This document shows, piece after piece, positions 53,298-62,630 of a stretch of 64,000 nt of DNA. The translations under genes were made by a program, and so were the position numbers. The first letter of the stretch is position 1, and each line of letters starts with the position of its first letter. The notes beneath the pieces are model-generated. The model searched no databases and had not been told where the DNA came from. It worked only from the letters and a program-made list of their open reading frames with translations. This stretch comes from Firmicutes bacterium FC7 (GTDB lineage: Bacteria > Bacillota > Clostridia > Tissierellales > Tissierellaceae): NCBI GenBank assembly GCA_022760735.1, contig JAKELU010000011.1:1-64000 (forward strand), given 5' to 3'.

Positions 53298-53319
53298 GAA
53301 TCACAAATTATTTTTGATA

Positions 53320-53335
53320 TGTTCCACGTGGAACA
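53320..53335. promoter_or_regulatory. parS site 2
   Basis: A second perfect 16-bp palindrome, TGTTCCACGTGGAACA, identical to site 1, about 2.0 kb away. It lies downstream of the noc-like gene's stop codon. Confidence 0.95.
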
Positions 53336-53355
53336 TACTCTTCTAAACCGTGTAT

Positions 53356-54150
53356 TTATGAGGTTTTAGGAACTTTTATAGTAACTAAAACATAATCTCC
53401 CTTATCTTCTTCACCATATTCAGCCTTAATTCCGTATTCCTTAATAGCTCTATAAGCCTTTTTTATAGTATTTAAATAAATTCTAACATTTATAAGTGAC
53501 TTTATATTTTGCTTATAAGCCTTTTCATCTTTTTTTCTAATATTATCAAGAAGATCTTCAACCAAAGCTTCAGTACCGTTGACATTTAAATTATTATTTA
53601 TTATTTTATCCAACACTATTCTTCTTAAATTATCATCTGGTAGTTTTAAAAGTGCTCTTCCATGTCGTTCAGTGAGATTTTCTTCAACTAAAGTTCTTTG
53701 AATATCAGGTGGTAGTTTAAGTAATCTTAGTTTATTAGCAATAGTAGATTGGGATTTCCCCAATTTCTCTGCTAATTCAGACTGGGTAAAATGATGATCC
53801 TCAATAAGGCTGTTATAACCTTCTGCTTCTTCTATAAAATTCAAATTCTCTCTTTGAAGGTTTTCTACCATAGCCACCATTGCAGACTCTTTGTCCCTAT
53901 ATTCAACCACTATTGCAGGAATCTCCGTCAGATTTGCTAATTCAGAAGCTCTTAACCTTCTCTCTCCCGCAATTAACTCATAGCTTTCATCCGATATCTT
54001 TCTCACACTTATAGGTTGAATTATCCCAAAGGATTTTATTGAAAGAGACAACTCCTCTAAACCCTTTAGGTCAAAATTTTTCCTTGGTTGATATGGATTT
54101 GGCCTAATAGAACTAATTGGAATATACTTAATCTCACGTTGTAAGCTCAT
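53356..54150 (-). CDS. noc: Nucleoid occlusion protein Noc (ParB-like)
   Basis: This ParB paralogue protects the nucleoid from division. It shares PNPYQPRKNF, ELIAGERRLRASE, ENLQRENLNFIEEAEGY and LGKSQSTIANKLRLLKLP with Noc, the latter almost identical to the Bacillus Noc helix-turn-helix. The ATG at 54150 follows GAGGGG; the TTG at 54192 is unlikely. Length is 264 residues. The position after rsmG matches B. subtilis. The expected N-terminal membrane-targeting helix is not clearly visible. Confidence 0.88.
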   Translation of the reverse strand: MSLQREIKYIPISSIRPNPYQPRKNFDLKGLEELSLSIKSFGIIQPISVRKISDESYELIAGERRLRASELANLTEIPAIVVEYRDKESAMVAMVENLQRENLNFIEEAEGYNSLIEDHHFTQSELAEKLGKSQSTIANKLRLLKLPPDIQRTLVEENLTERHGRALLKLPDDNLRRIVLDKIINNNLNVNGTEALVEDLLDNIRKKDEKAYKQNIKSLINVRIYLNTIKKAYRAIKEYGIKAEYGEEDKGDYVLVTIKVPKTS

Positions 54151-54260
54151 ATTACCCCTCTTTTCTTTAGCGTTAGATTCGATATATTCCAATTATTCTC
54201 TATTAATTATTTTAATTCCTTTATTATTTCCCAATTATTTTCATACATTTTTCGATAAAT

Positions 54261-54977
54261 TTATAGAGGATTTTTTCTAGGTTTACCTCCACCTCTAGGA
54301 TATTTTGTCGGAGTATTTTCTATTTTTTCTATTATTATCAAAGAGTGTCTAATATCGCTCTTAGGAATATCAATATATTTAGTCTCTATTAATTTTCCTC
54401 CTAAAAGCTTTATAGCTTTCTTGCTATTTTCAAGTTCCTCTTCAACATCAGGGCCTTTCATAGAAATAAAATAACCACCTACTTTTACAAAAGGCAAACA
54501 ATACTCACTTAGTGTATTAAGTTGAGCAACAGCCCGTGAAACACAAATATCATACTGCTCTCTAAACTGCGGTTTTATACTTAATTCTTCCGCTCTTCCA
54601 TGTAAAGCCTCTATATTTTTAAGTTCTAATTCCTTGATAACCTCATTTAAAAAAGTTATTCTTTTATTTAAACTATCCAATAATAATACATCTAGTTCGG
54701 GATTTGCAATCTTTAAAGGAACGCCTGGAAATCCACCACCTGTACCTATATCAATAACTTTTTTACTTCCATTAAATAAGCCTGTAGTAATTGGCGATAA
54801 GCTATCTAAAAAATGTTTCTGATCTATTTCTACATCATCTATTATAGATGTAAGGTTAATTTTATTATTCCATTCCTTTAATAATTCCTTATATCTTCTA
54901 AACTGTTCCAGTTGTATATCACTTAAGTTTACTTTAAGATCTTCTATTCCCTCTACCAAAGTTCCTATATCAGTCAT
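54261..54977 (-). CDS. rsmG: 16S rRNA (guanine527-N7)-methyltransferase RsmG
   Basis: This SAM-dependent methyltransferase has [14 protein letters not shown] and the SAM-binding motif [20 protein letters not shown] (ends), with [19 protein letters not shown] (ends). 238 residues. The ATG at 54977 follows AAGGAGTG, and the gene overlaps the mnmG stop by 8 bases, so it is translationally coupled. Confidence 0.95.
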   Translation of the reverse strand: MTDIGTLVEGIEDLKVNLSDIQLEQFRRYKELLKEWNNKINLTSIIDDVEIDQKHFLDSLSPITTGLFNGSKKVIDIGTGGGFPGVPLKIANPELDVLLLDSLNKRITFLNEVIKELELKNIEALHGRAEELSIKPQFREQYDICVSRAVAQLNTLSEYCLPFVKVGGYFISMKGPDVEEELENSKKAIKLLGGKLIETKYIDIPKSDIRHSLIIIEKIENTPTKYPRGGGKPRKNPL

Positions 54978-56877
54978 TAGACTTGACACTCCTTTTTCTC
55001 TGTTCTAAATATATTAACAATACATTGATATCAGATGGTGAAACTCCAGATATTCTTGAAGCTTGACCTACAGAATCAGGTTTAAATTTATTTAGCTTTT
55101 GTTTTGCTTCATTACTTAAGCCTTTTATTAATGAATAATCTTCATCAGGTGATAACTTTTTATTCTCTAATTTCTTAAATTGCTCAATTTGAATCATTTG
55201 CTTCTTAATATAGCCTTCATATTTAATTTGCGTTTCTACTTGCAATCTAACTTCTCTTTGTAATTGGCCTCTATTTGCATCTAAAGAAGCAGTGTCATCA
55301 TATTGTACCTCTGGACGTTTAATGAGCTCATAGAGGCTAATAGGCCCCTTAATTTGTGTCGTCCCTATTTCTTCCAATTTTTTATTATTTTCCTCTGTTG
55401 GACCTATTATAACATTCTTAAGTCTTTCTAACTCTTTTTCTATAGCTTCTTTTTTTATTAACATCTTTTTATATCTTTCTTCAGATACTAAACCTAATTT
55501 GTATCCCTTTTCTGTTAATCTTAAATCAGCATTGTCCTGTCTAAGAGTTAGTCTATACTCAGCTCTTGATGTCATCATTCTATATGGTTCATTTGTCCCC
55601 TTAGTAACTAGGTCATCAATAAGAACTCCTATATATGCTTCTGATCTATCAAGAATAAATGGTTCTTTCCCTTTTATATTCTGTGCAGCATTTATTCCAG
55701 CTATTAGTCCTTGAGAAGCTGCTTCTTCATAACCTGATGAACCATTGATTTGTCCTGCAAAGAATAGATTTTTTATTTCTTTATGCTCTAAAGTTCTCTT
55801 TAGTATTGTAGGATCAATTGAATCATATTCAATAGCATAAGCTGGTCTCATGAATTTAACATTCTCTAACCCAATTATATTCTTATAAATTTGGATTTGA
55901 ACTTCCTCAGGTAATGATGTACTTACACCTTGTACATACATTTCTTTAGTATCTAATCCTTCCGGCTCAATGAAAACTTGATGCTTATCTTTATCTGAGA
56001 ATCTTACAACCTTATCCTCAATAGACGGACAGTATCTAGGTCCTACCCCATCTATTTCACCAGAATACATAGGTGATCTTAATAAATTTTCTCTTATAAT
56101 TTCATGAGCTCTTGGAGTAGTATATGTTAAATAACATGGTACCTGTTTGATATCGAACTTCTTATCCATATTTAAGAATGAGAATGGTACTATTTCTTCA
56201 TCTCCAGGTTGTTCTTCCATAACAGAATAATCAATACTGTCACTGTGTACTCTTGCTGGAGTACCTGTTTTCATTCTTCTTAAGCTAAAGCCTTTCTTTT
56301 CTAAGGATTCTGAAAGCTCTATTGATGGGAATCTACCATCTGGACCAGATGAATAATTTACTTCACCCATAAAAACTCTACCTCTTAGATAAGTTCCAGT
56401 AGCTACAACAACAGCCTTAGTCTTATAAATAGCGCCAGTTCTAGTTACAACTCCAGCTACAGCATTATCCTCAAATAAAATATCTATAACTTCACCTTGT
56501 CTTAGAGTTAAATTAGGTTCATTTTCAAGTACCTTTTTCATCTCAGTATGATACTTTTTCTTATCAGCTTGTACTCTTAAAGAATGAACTGCTGGTCCCT
56601 TTGATGTATTTAACATCCTACTTTGAATAAATGATTTATCAATATTCAAGGCCATTTCACCACCAAGGGCATCTATTTCTCTTACTAAATGTCCTTTTCC
56701 AGTTCCCCCTATATTAGGATTACAAGATAAAGCAGAAATGGCATCTAAACTAATAGTCATAATTAGAGTTTTCATTCCTAATCTACTACTTGCTAATGCT
56801 GCTTCAACCCCTGCATGTCCAGCTCCAATAACTACTACATCGAATTCATCTGCAATATAGTGTTTAATCTTTTCCAT
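54970..56877 (-). CDS. mnmG: tRNA uridine-34 5-carboxymethylaminomethyl enzyme MnmG (GidA)
   Basis: FAD-dependent partner of MnmE that modifies the wobble uridine of tRNAs. [17 protein letters not shown] near residue 17, [22 protein letters not shown] (ends), and the C-terminal [16 protein letters not shown]. 635 residues is normal. ATG start with AAAGGTG. Confidence 0.97.
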   Translation of the reverse strand: MEKIKHYIADEFDVVVIGAGHAGVEAALASSRLGMKTLIMTISLDAISALSCNPNIGGTGKGHLVREIDALGGEMALNIDKSFIQSRMLNTSKGPAVHSLRVQADKKKYHTEMKKVLENEPNLTLRQGEVIDILFEDNAVAGVVTRTGAIYKTKAVVVATGTYLRGRVFMGEVNYSSGPDGRFPSIELSESLEKKGFSLRRMKTGTPARVHSDSIDYSVMEEQPGDEEIVPFSFLNMDKKFDIKQVPCYLTYTTPRAHEIIRENLLRSPMYSGEIDGVGPRYCPSIEDKVVRFSDKDKHQVFIEPEGLDTKEMYVQGVSTSLPEEVQIQIYKNIIGLENVKFMRPAYAIEYDSIDPTILKRTLEHKEIKNLFFAGQINGSSGYEEAASQGLIAGINAAQNIKGKEPFILDRSEAYIGVLIDDLVTKGTNEPYRMMTSRAEYRLTLRQDNADLRLTEKGYKLGLVSEERYKKMLIKKEAIEKELERLKNVIIGPTEENNKKLEEIGTTQIKGPISLYELIKRPEVQYDDTASLDANRGQLQREVRLQVETQIKYEGYIKKQMIQIEQFKKLENKKLSPDEDYSLIKGLSNEAKQKLNKFKPDSVGQASRISGVSPSDINVLLIYLEQRKRSVKSND

Positions 56878-56907
56878 ACCTTTTTCACCTTTCTAATGTG
56901 TCAGTTA

Positions 56908-56965
56908 ACAATGCACAGTTCACAATTATTTTCTAATATCTTAACAATTATGAATCGTGCATTGT
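56908..56965. repeat. Imperfect 20-bp inverted repeat between mnmG and mnmE
   Basis: ACAATGCAC...TTCACAATT and its near complement AATTATGAATCGTGCATTGT form a 20-bp stem with a few mismatches around a 18-base loop. No T-tract follows on either strand. A related AATTCACAATTCACC piece occurs near 29895. It may be a small dispersed repeat remnant. Confidence 0.5.
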
Positions 56966-56980
56966 AATTTTTATTTTTAT

Positions 56981-58354
56981 TTATTTTCCTATGCAAAATT
57001 CTGAGAATATCTTATCCAAAATATCTTCAGAAACAGTATCTCCAGAAATCTCACCCAAATTTTCCCAGCAATTCTTTAAATCTACCTCTAAACAATCTAA
57101 TGGTACCGAAGCCTGCAAATCATTTATAAAGCTTACTATATTATTATAAGCTTTTTCTAACTGGTTTTTATGTCTTAAATTATTTACTACTATATCTGAT
57201 TTTACTTCAACTTCACCTTTATAAAACATATTTCTAATACTTGCCTCAAGCTGGTCTACTCCAATACCTGAAGCAATAGACGTTGTTATAATTTCTTTAT
57301 CCCTGAACAAATTCTTAAAGTAATCTTCATCAAATTTCTTAGGTAAATCTGATTTATTTAGTAATATAATAGTCTTCTTATTTTTAATTAGATCAATTAT
57401 CTCCTTATCATCATCAGTTAATTCCCTAGATAGATCAAAAATAGCAATTATTAAGTCCGCATCATTTACTATCTGTCTAGCCTTGTCTACTCCGATTTTT
57501 TCTACTATATCTGATGTATCTCTTATACCAGCAGTATCAATTATCCTTAAAGGAATTCCATCAATATTTACGTATTCTTCAATAATATCTCTAGTTGTTC
57601 CTGGTACATCAGTTACAATTGCTCTATTTTCCCTTAATATTGCATTTAGTAATGAAGATTTACCTACATTTGGCTTCCCTAGAATAACTGTGTTTAAACC
57701 ATCCCTAAGAATTTTACCCCTATCAGCAGTTACAAGTAAAGAAGATATTTTTTCCTTTACTACCATTGCATTTTCTTCTAACTCATTTAAGGTTGCAACT
57801 TCAACATCTTCATCAGGAAAATCTATAGATACCTCTACATGAGCTATCATACTTAATAAAATATCCCTTATTTCTTTAATTTTATTAGATAGACTTCCTT
57901 CTAACTGATTCAATGAAACTTCCATACTCTTATTAGTCTTAGACCTTATAATATCAATAACCGCTTCAGCTTGAGCCAAGTCTAATCTTCCATTCAAAAA
58001 TGCTCTTTTTGTAAATTCTCCAGGTTCAGCTAATCTGGCTCCTTTTCTTAAAACTAATTCTAAAATATTTTTTACAGAAATTATACCACCATGACAATAA
58101 ACTTCAACCATATCTTCTCTCGTATAAGTAAAAGGTGCCTTCATAAAAGCTATAAGAACCTCATCTAATACTTTTTCACCATCGAATATATGACCATATG
58201 TTAATCTTCTATTTTTTATTTCATCCTTTGACTGAACCTTTGAACCCTTAAAGATTTCATATCCTATATCTAAAGCATTACTGCCGCTTAATCTTACAAT
58301 ACCAATTCCAGCTTCACCAACTGCAGTTGAAATAGCAGCTATTGTATCTGACAT
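56981..58354 (-). CDS. mnmE: tRNA modification GTPase MnmE
   Basis: N-terminal formyl-THF-binding domain (DTIAAISTAVGEAGIGIVRLSG, ends shown), helical domain and an inserted G domain with GKPNVGKSSLLN, DVPGTTRD, DTAGIRDT and NKSD. The C-terminus ends in FCIGK, the conserved catalytic CxGK. 457 residues. Partner of MnmG, encoded next in the same direction with a gap that contains the inverted repeat. Confidence 0.97.
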   Translation of the reverse strand: MSDTIAAISTAVGEAGIGIVRLSGSNALDIGYEIFKGSKVQSKDEIKNRRLTYGHIFDGEKVLDEVLIAFMKAPFTYTREDMVEVYCHGGIISVKNILELVLRKGARLAEPGEFTKRAFLNGRLDLAQAEAVIDIIRSKTNKSMEVSLNQLEGSLSNKIKEIRDILLSMIAHVEVSIDFPDEDVEVATLNELEENAMVVKEKISSLLVTADRGKILRDGLNTVILGKPNVGKSSLLNAILRENRAIVTDVPGTTRDIIEEYVNIDGIPLRIIDTAGIRDTSDIVEKIGVDKARQIVNDADLIIAIFDLSRELTDDDKEIIDLIKNKKTIILLNKSDLPKKFDEDYFKNLFRDKEIITTSIASGIGVDQLEASIRNMFYKGEVEVKSDIVVNNLRHKNQLEKAYNNIVSFINDLQASVPLDCLEVDLKNCWENLGEISGDTVSEDILDKIFSEFCIGK

Positions 58355-58415
58355 AATATCACCTCTTTAACTAATAATTATAACCATAAAACAATAGTCA
58401 AATCCTTTAATAAAC

Positions 58416-58451
58416 AAAAAAGCCCTAAGAAATTTAAATTCATGGGGCTTT
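58416..58451 (-). terminator. Terminator of the rpmH-jag operon
   Basis: AAAGCCC with GGGCTTT brackets an AATTTAAATT inner stem, followed on the minus strand by TTTTTT. mnmE downstream must have its own promoter or read-through. Confidence 0.75.
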
Positions 58452-58467
58452 ATACAAAATATATATT

Positions 58468-59094
58468 CTACTTTGAAACAATTACAACTCTTCTAAAAGG
58501 TTCTTCTCCTTCGCTGTAAGTAGTTACGCCATCATAATTTTGAAGTGTAGAATGTATAATTCTTCTTTCATATGGATTCATAGGCTCTAACTTTACAGGT
58601 CTCTTACTAAATTTAGCTTTTTCAGCCATTTTATTAGCAAGCTTCTTTAATGTCTCCTCTCTTTTTGCTCTATATCCTTCAGAATCTATAATTACTTTTA
58701 TATAATCTTCTCTATTTTTATTTACAGCTAGGCTTAATAAATATTGGATTGAATCAAGGGTATTACCTCTTTTTCCTATTAAGATTCCCATATCAGTAGG
58801 AGATATATCAGTTATTTCAACAATCAGGTTGTTGCCTTCCTTTTTAATTAAGTTTGTAGCTTCGATACCCATTAGTTTCAATACATTTGATAGAAAATTA
58901 TCGGATATTTCAACCGGATCATTAATTAAGGAAACCATGATCTTTGCTTCTTTTGCACCAATTAATCCAAATAAGCCTTTACTTGGTTCATCAATAACTT
59001 CAACTTTAACTTCATCTTCCTTAGCATCTAATTCAACTAGTGCTTCTTGTAAAGCTTCCTCAACAGTTTTAGCTGTCTTAACTACAAATCTCAT
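58468..59094 (-). CDS. jag: Jag/KhpB RNA-binding protein
   Basis: The domain order is Jag-N (1-50, FVVKTAKTVEEALQEAL), KH (about 80-140, GILIGKRGNTLDSIQYLLSLAVNK ends), and R3H (about 145-208, YERRIIHSTL). Length is 208 residues. RNA-binding partner affecting cell elongation and division. Directly downstream of yidC, 2 bases apart. Confidence 0.95.
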   Translation of the reverse strand: MRFVVKTAKTVEEALQEALVELDAKEDEVKVEVIDEPSKGLFGLIGAKEAKIMVSLINDPVEISDNFLSNVLKLMGIEATNLIKKEGNNLIVEITDISPTDMGILIGKRGNTLDSIQYLLSLAVNKNREDYIKVIIDSEGYRAKREETLKKLANKMAEKAKFSKRPVKLEPMNPYERRIIHSTLQNYDGVTTYSEGEEPFRRVVIVSK

Positions 59095-59096
59095 AT

Positions 59097-59807
59097 CTAT
59101 TTTTCCTCCTTAACCTTAAGTAAAGACCTTCTAGATATCAATTGTTGAATAATAGTAAATATATTACCTACTACCCAATATAAAGCCAAACCTGCAGCAA
59201 ATCCTCTAGTTACAAAGAAAATCATTATAGGCATAAATGTGTTCATTGACTTTTGAGTCTGTGCTGTCTTTGGATCTGCATTTGCAGCGGAAGGCATTGT
59301 TAAAGTTTGAAAATAAGTTGTTACAGCAGCTAATAATGGAAAACCAAATAATAATGGGTCTGGTTGATCTAAGTTTTTTATCCAAAAGAATGTTTTATTC
59401 ATAGCTTCATAAAAGCCTGGCTCAGTAAATGCATATTTTGCTGGTTCTCTAAAAACTGCAAAAAATGCAAATATTATAGGTAATTGAACTAATAGAATCA
59501 AACATCCTGATGCAGGATTATAATTATGCTTCTTATAAACTTCCTGTAATTTAATCTGCATTGTTTGAGGATCATTTTTATATTTAGCCTGTATTTGTTG
59601 AATTAAAGGCTGTATTTCACTCATTTTCCTAGTTGATCTTGCTTGGGACAAGCTCACAGGTAATAAAATTAACTTAAATAATATAGTAGTAATAATAATT
59701 GCTATTGCATAAAAGGATATATATCCTGGTTCTTCCCCAATTGCTGATACCATATCATAAACGAATTTCAATAGCGCACCTAAGATATTACCTAAAAACG
59801 CTGTCAT
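59097..59807 (-). CDS. yidC: Membrane protein insertase YidC/OxaI
   Basis: Five membrane segments, with the hydrophilic-groove arginine in QARSTRKMSEI and cytoplasmic loop QAKYKNDPQTMQIKLQEVYKKHN (ends). 236 residues, no lipobox or signal cysteine visible near the start, as in the shorter clostridial YidC. It inserts membrane proteins along with SecYEG. Confidence 0.95.
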   Translation of the reverse strand: MTAFLGNILGALLKFVYDMVSAIGEEPGYISFYAIAIIITTILFKLILLPVSLSQARSTRKMSEIQPLIQQIQAKYKNDPQTMQIKLQEVYKKHNYNPASGCLILLVQLPIIFAFFAVFREPAKYAFTEPGFYEAMNKTFFWIKNLDQPDPLLFGFPLLAAVTTYFQTLTMPSAANADPKTAQTQKSMNTFMPIMIFFVTRGFAAGLALYWVVGNIFTIIQQLISRRSLLKVKEEK

Positions 59808-59821
59808 TAACTAACCCCCTA

Positions 59822-60037
59822 TCATTTAAGCGGATCATACCCTCCTTCATGGAATGGATGACATTTTAATATTCTTCTAATTGTCAAATAAGACCCTTTC
59901 AAAAATCCATATTTAGTATACGCCTGAAGGGAATACTCTGAACAAGTCGGATAAAATCTGCAATTTCTTCCTATTAGTATATATTTAGATATTATTCTTT
60001 GATAAAATTTGATTAAAAAAATAGCTATTTTAGCCAT
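59822..60037 (-). CDS. yidD: Membrane protein insertion efficiency factor YidD
   Basis: The 71-residue protein has [44 protein letters not shown] (ends [21 protein letters not shown]), the almost invariant YidD sequence. It lies 8 bases downstream of rnpA. Confidence 0.96.
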   Translation of the reverse strand: MAKIAIFLIKFYQRIISKYILIGRNCRFYPTCSEYSLQAYTKYGFLKGSYLTIRRILKCHPFHEGGYDPLK

Positions 60038-60045
60038 TTTTACAC

Positions 60046-60384
60046 CTAATCCTTTAACATGTCCGAAATCTTCAATATGTGTATAAACGCATTCTCCAAT
60101 TCTTTATATGAAATCTCAGTTACATTCTTCTTGGGAATTATAATCAAATCATAACCTTGCTCTATTCGGTATAAATTAAGTCTATAAATTTCTCTAATTC
60201 TTCTACGAACCTTATTTCTTACAACAGCATTTCCAATCTTTTTTGTAACCGTAATACCCAATCTTGTCTCTTCTAACTCATTTTTCTTTACATACAAAAC
60301 CAAATTACGATTCCAAAAATTCTTTCCTTTATTGTATACTTTTCTAAAATCTAAATTTTTTCTTAATCTATACTTTTTTTCCAT
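60046..60384 (-). CDS. rnpA: Ribonuclease P protein component
   Basis: The small basic protein assists RNase P RNA in tRNA 5' processing. [14 protein letters not shown] and [15 protein letters not shown] are the family signature. 112 residues. AGGAG before ATG. Confidence 0.96.
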   Translation of the reverse strand: MEKKYRLRKNLDFRKVYNKGKNFWNRNLVLYVKKNELEETRLGITVTKKIGNAVVRNKVRRRIREIYRLNLYRIEQGYDLIIIPKKNVTEISYKELENAFIHILKISDMLKD

Positions 60385-60432
60385 TTCAAAACTCCTAAGA
60401 AGAAATTTATTCGCAAATTTCTCCTAATGCTT

Positions 60433-60458
60433 AAAAAGGCCACAAAAAAATAGCGGCC
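60433..60458 (-). terminator. Attenuator between rpmH and rnpA
   Basis: On the minus strand GGCCGC with GTGGCC forms a 6-bp GC stem followed by TTTTT, directly after the rpmH stop. It probably reduces rnpA expression relative to rpmH. Confidence 0.65.
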
Positions 60459-60593
60459 CTATGCTGTCAATCTCTTTCTTCCTCTTCTTCTTCTTGCTTT
60501 TAATATTGCTCTACCAGATCTAGTCTTCATTCTTTTTCTAAAACCATGTTCAACGCTTCTTTGTCTTTTCTTAGGTTGATAAGTTCTCTTCAT
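60459..60593 (-). CDS. rpmH: 50S ribosomal protein L34
   Basis: The 44-residue, strongly basic product starts [18 protein letters not shown] and ends [10 protein letters not shown]. An AAGGAGGTG site stands 7 bases before the ATG. It sits beside the origin, as in most bacteria. Confidence 0.97.
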   Translation of the reverse strand: MKRTYQPKKRQRSVEHGFRKRMKTRSGRAILKARRRRGRKRLTA

Positions 60594-61121
60594 CTACATA
60601 CACCTCCTTAGAATAATACCTATATATACAAATATAGAGTTTTCTATTTATAGACACTACTATTGATTATATTGATTTGTCATTACTATGTCAAGAATTT
60701 TAACTATTAATGACCTCTTTATAAGTTATTAACAACCAGTTAGTATTGTGGATAATTTTGTTGATTATAAATACAACTTTTGATATTATTAAATAAGGTG
60801 TTGATAACTTTTATTTTTATAAAAATCCACAAAGTTATACACAGAATGTGGATTAATTGTGCATAACTTTATTTTTATACAAAAAAATTTGCAATTTTTT
60901 GAGTTTGGTTTAAGTTTTTGTCCACAAATCAAAAATGTTAATATTGTGGTCAATTTTTTTACTTAAACTTTTTTTAACCATTATTAACAAAATGTTGATT
61001 TGTTATCCACAGGTTTAAATTAATTTTTTTGGTTAAAGTATCCTTACTATTTTATCTATTTTTGTTGATATTTATGTTGATAAGTTTTTTTATTTTATCT
61101 TTTTTTGTAGGAGGTTATTTT
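60594..61121. other. oriC, upstream part: DnaA-box cluster before dnaA
   Basis: The 528-base, AT-rich gap between rpmH and dnaA contains DnaA boxes: TGTGGATAA (60747-60755), TTATACACA (60835-60843), TGTGGATTA (60847-60855), TGTGCATAA (60858-60866), TTGTCCACA (60918-60926) and TTATCCACA (61003-61011). They are in both orientations and at irregular spacing, as in incA/incB-type subregions. The dnaA promoter is expected here but I could not choose one by eye. Confidence 0.85.
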
Positions 61122-62456
61122 ATGGCATCAAATTTGGATACCCTTTGGAATGATGTCCTAAATGTTATTAAGGTAGAACTGACTGAAGTTAGTTTCAATA
61201 CTTGGTTAAAATCTATTGAACCTATAAGCCTTTCAAATAACAAAATAATTTTAGCCGTTCCAAATGACTTTACTAAAGGTATCTTAAAGGGTAGATATTA
61301 CAATTTAATTAAAAACTCAATAAAACAGGTGGCTAGCTACGATTATGATATTGAGTTTATTATTCCAGGAGAAGAGACAAGCACTAGTAACACACAAAAT
61401 ATAGTACAGGAAGTTTCTGAAAGTAATCAAAGGTCCCAATTGAATCCAAAATACACTTTTAACACCTTCGTCATAGGCAATAGTAATAGATTTGCTCACG
61501 CAGCTTCTCTAGCTGTAGCTGAAGCACCTGCACAGGCCTATAACCCTCTATTTATCTATGGCGGCGTTGGACTTGGTAAAACTCACTTAATGCATGCAAT
61601 AGGGCACTACATACTAAGTCAGAATCCCGATTCAAAAGTAGTTTATGTCTCATCTGAAAAATTTACAAATGAGCTAATAAATTCGATTCGTGAATATAGA
61701 AATGAAGAATTTAGAAATAAATATAGAAATATTGATGTCCTATTAATAGACGATATACAGTTTATTGCTGGAAAAGAAGGAACTCAGGAAGAGTTTTTCC
61801 ATACATTTAATGCATTACATGAAAATAACAAGCAAATTATCATCTCAAGTGATAGACCACCAAAAGAAATTCCAACCTTAGAAGATAGATTAAGATCAAG
61901 ATTTGAGTGGGGGTTAATAGCTGATATTCAACCACCTGATCTAGAAACAAGAATTGCTATACTTAGGAAAAAGGCAAATGTGGAAAACATTGATGTAACT
62001 GATGATGTAATGCAATATATAGCAACCAAAATACAATCAAATATTAGAGAATTAGAAGGAGCACTAATTAGGGTAGTTGCCTATTCATCATTAACCAATA
62101 GAGAAATAACTCAACAACTGGCTGAAGAAGCCTTGAAGGATATATTATCAAATAACAAACCTGTAGAAATAACTGTAGACACTATTAAGGAAGCTGTATC
62201 TAAACACTTTAAGATAAAAATTGAAGACTTTAACTCTAAACGAAGAACTCGAGCAATTGCTTATCCAAGGCAAATTGCAATGTATCTAACTAGAGAATTA
62301 ACAGATTTATCTCTTCCGAAGATCGGAGATGAATTTGGTGGAAGGGATCACACTACTGTTATTCATGCATGTGAAAAGGTAAGTTCTGATTTATCTAGCG
62401 ATGCTAATTTAAAAAGAAAATTGGATAATATAATAGAAGAATTAAAGGGACAATAA
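61122..62456 (+). CDS. dnaA: Chromosomal replication initiator DnaA
   Basis: AAA+ ATPase that binds DnaA boxes and opens oriC. Walker [14 protein letters not shown], Walker [13 protein letters not shown], and the DnaA-box-binding helix-turn-helix with [14 protein letters not shown] near the end. The ATG at 61122 follows TAGGAGG; an upstream reading (about 30 hydrophobic residues) lies in origin DNA and is rejected. 444 residues. Confidence 0.98.
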   Translation: MASNLDTLWNDVLNVIKVELTEVSFNTWLKSIEPISLSNNKIILAVPNDFTKGILKGRYYNLIKNSIKQVASYDYDIEFIIPGEETSTSNTQNIVQEVSESNQRSQLNPKYTFNTFVIGNSNRFAHAASLAVAEAPAQAYNPLFIYGGVGLGKTHLMHAIGHYILSQNPDSKVVYVSSEKFTNELINSIREYRNEEFRNKYRNIDVLLIDDIQFIAGKEGTQEEFFHTFNALHENNKQIIISSDRPPKEIPTLEDRLRSRFEWGLIADIQPPDLETRIAILRKKANVENIDVTDDVMQYIATKIQSNIRELEGALIRVVAYSSLTNREITQQLAEEALKDILSNNKPVEITVDTIKEAVSKHFKIKIEDFNSKRRTRAIAYPRQIAMYLTRELTDLSLPKIGDEFGGRDHTTVIHACEKVSSDLSSDANLKRKLDNIIEELKGQ

Positions 62457-62630
62457 TCATGGCTTTGTGGATTGTTTTTAATAATTATTTAGACTTATCC
62501 ACATGTTATTAAATTCATTAAACTCTCGATTTTTCCACAAGATTTAACTTATCCACATAATAACATGTCCTACTACTATTACTACTATAATTATTATTTA
62601 TTATTTCTATTTTTTTAAGGAGGAATTGGA
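62457..62630. other. oriC, downstream part: DnaA boxes between dnaA and dnaN
   Basis: The gap holds TGTGGATTG (62466-62474), TTATCCACA (62495-62503), TTTTCCACA (62531-62539) and TTATCCACA (62549-62557), then the DnaA-trio and AT-rich element. The arrangement corresponds to the incC-type region of bipartite origins in Firmicutes. AAGGAGG before dnaN lies at the end. Confidence 0.85.
62570..62616 (+). promoter_or_regulatory. DnaA-trio and DNA unwinding element
   Basis: Starting 12 bases after the last DnaA box, CTA-CTA-CTA-TTA-CTA-CTA (62570-62587) runs into AT-only sequence, TAATTATTATTTATTATTT (62588-62606). This mirrors the B. subtilis DnaA-trio (repeated 3'-GAT-5' on the lower strand), where DnaA loads on single-stranded DNA. 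Very likely the initial unwinding site. Confidence 0.8.

Larger units (their letters stand above)
52979..53355. other. Intergenic region between noc and parA: terminator and parS site
   Basis: This 377-base stretch is very AT-rich. It contains the noc terminator (53256-53297) and parS site 2 (53320-53335). The part at 53000-53250 shows no gene, riboswitch or clear promoter; a ribosome-site-like GAGGTG stands before parA. Confidence 0.6.

Noticed and set aside
61029-61121. N-terminal extension of DnaA by about 31 hydrophobic residues
   Set aside because: No ribosome site; it reads through AT-rich origin DNA; the ATG at 61122 has a perfect TAGGAGG and the expected MASNLDTLW start.
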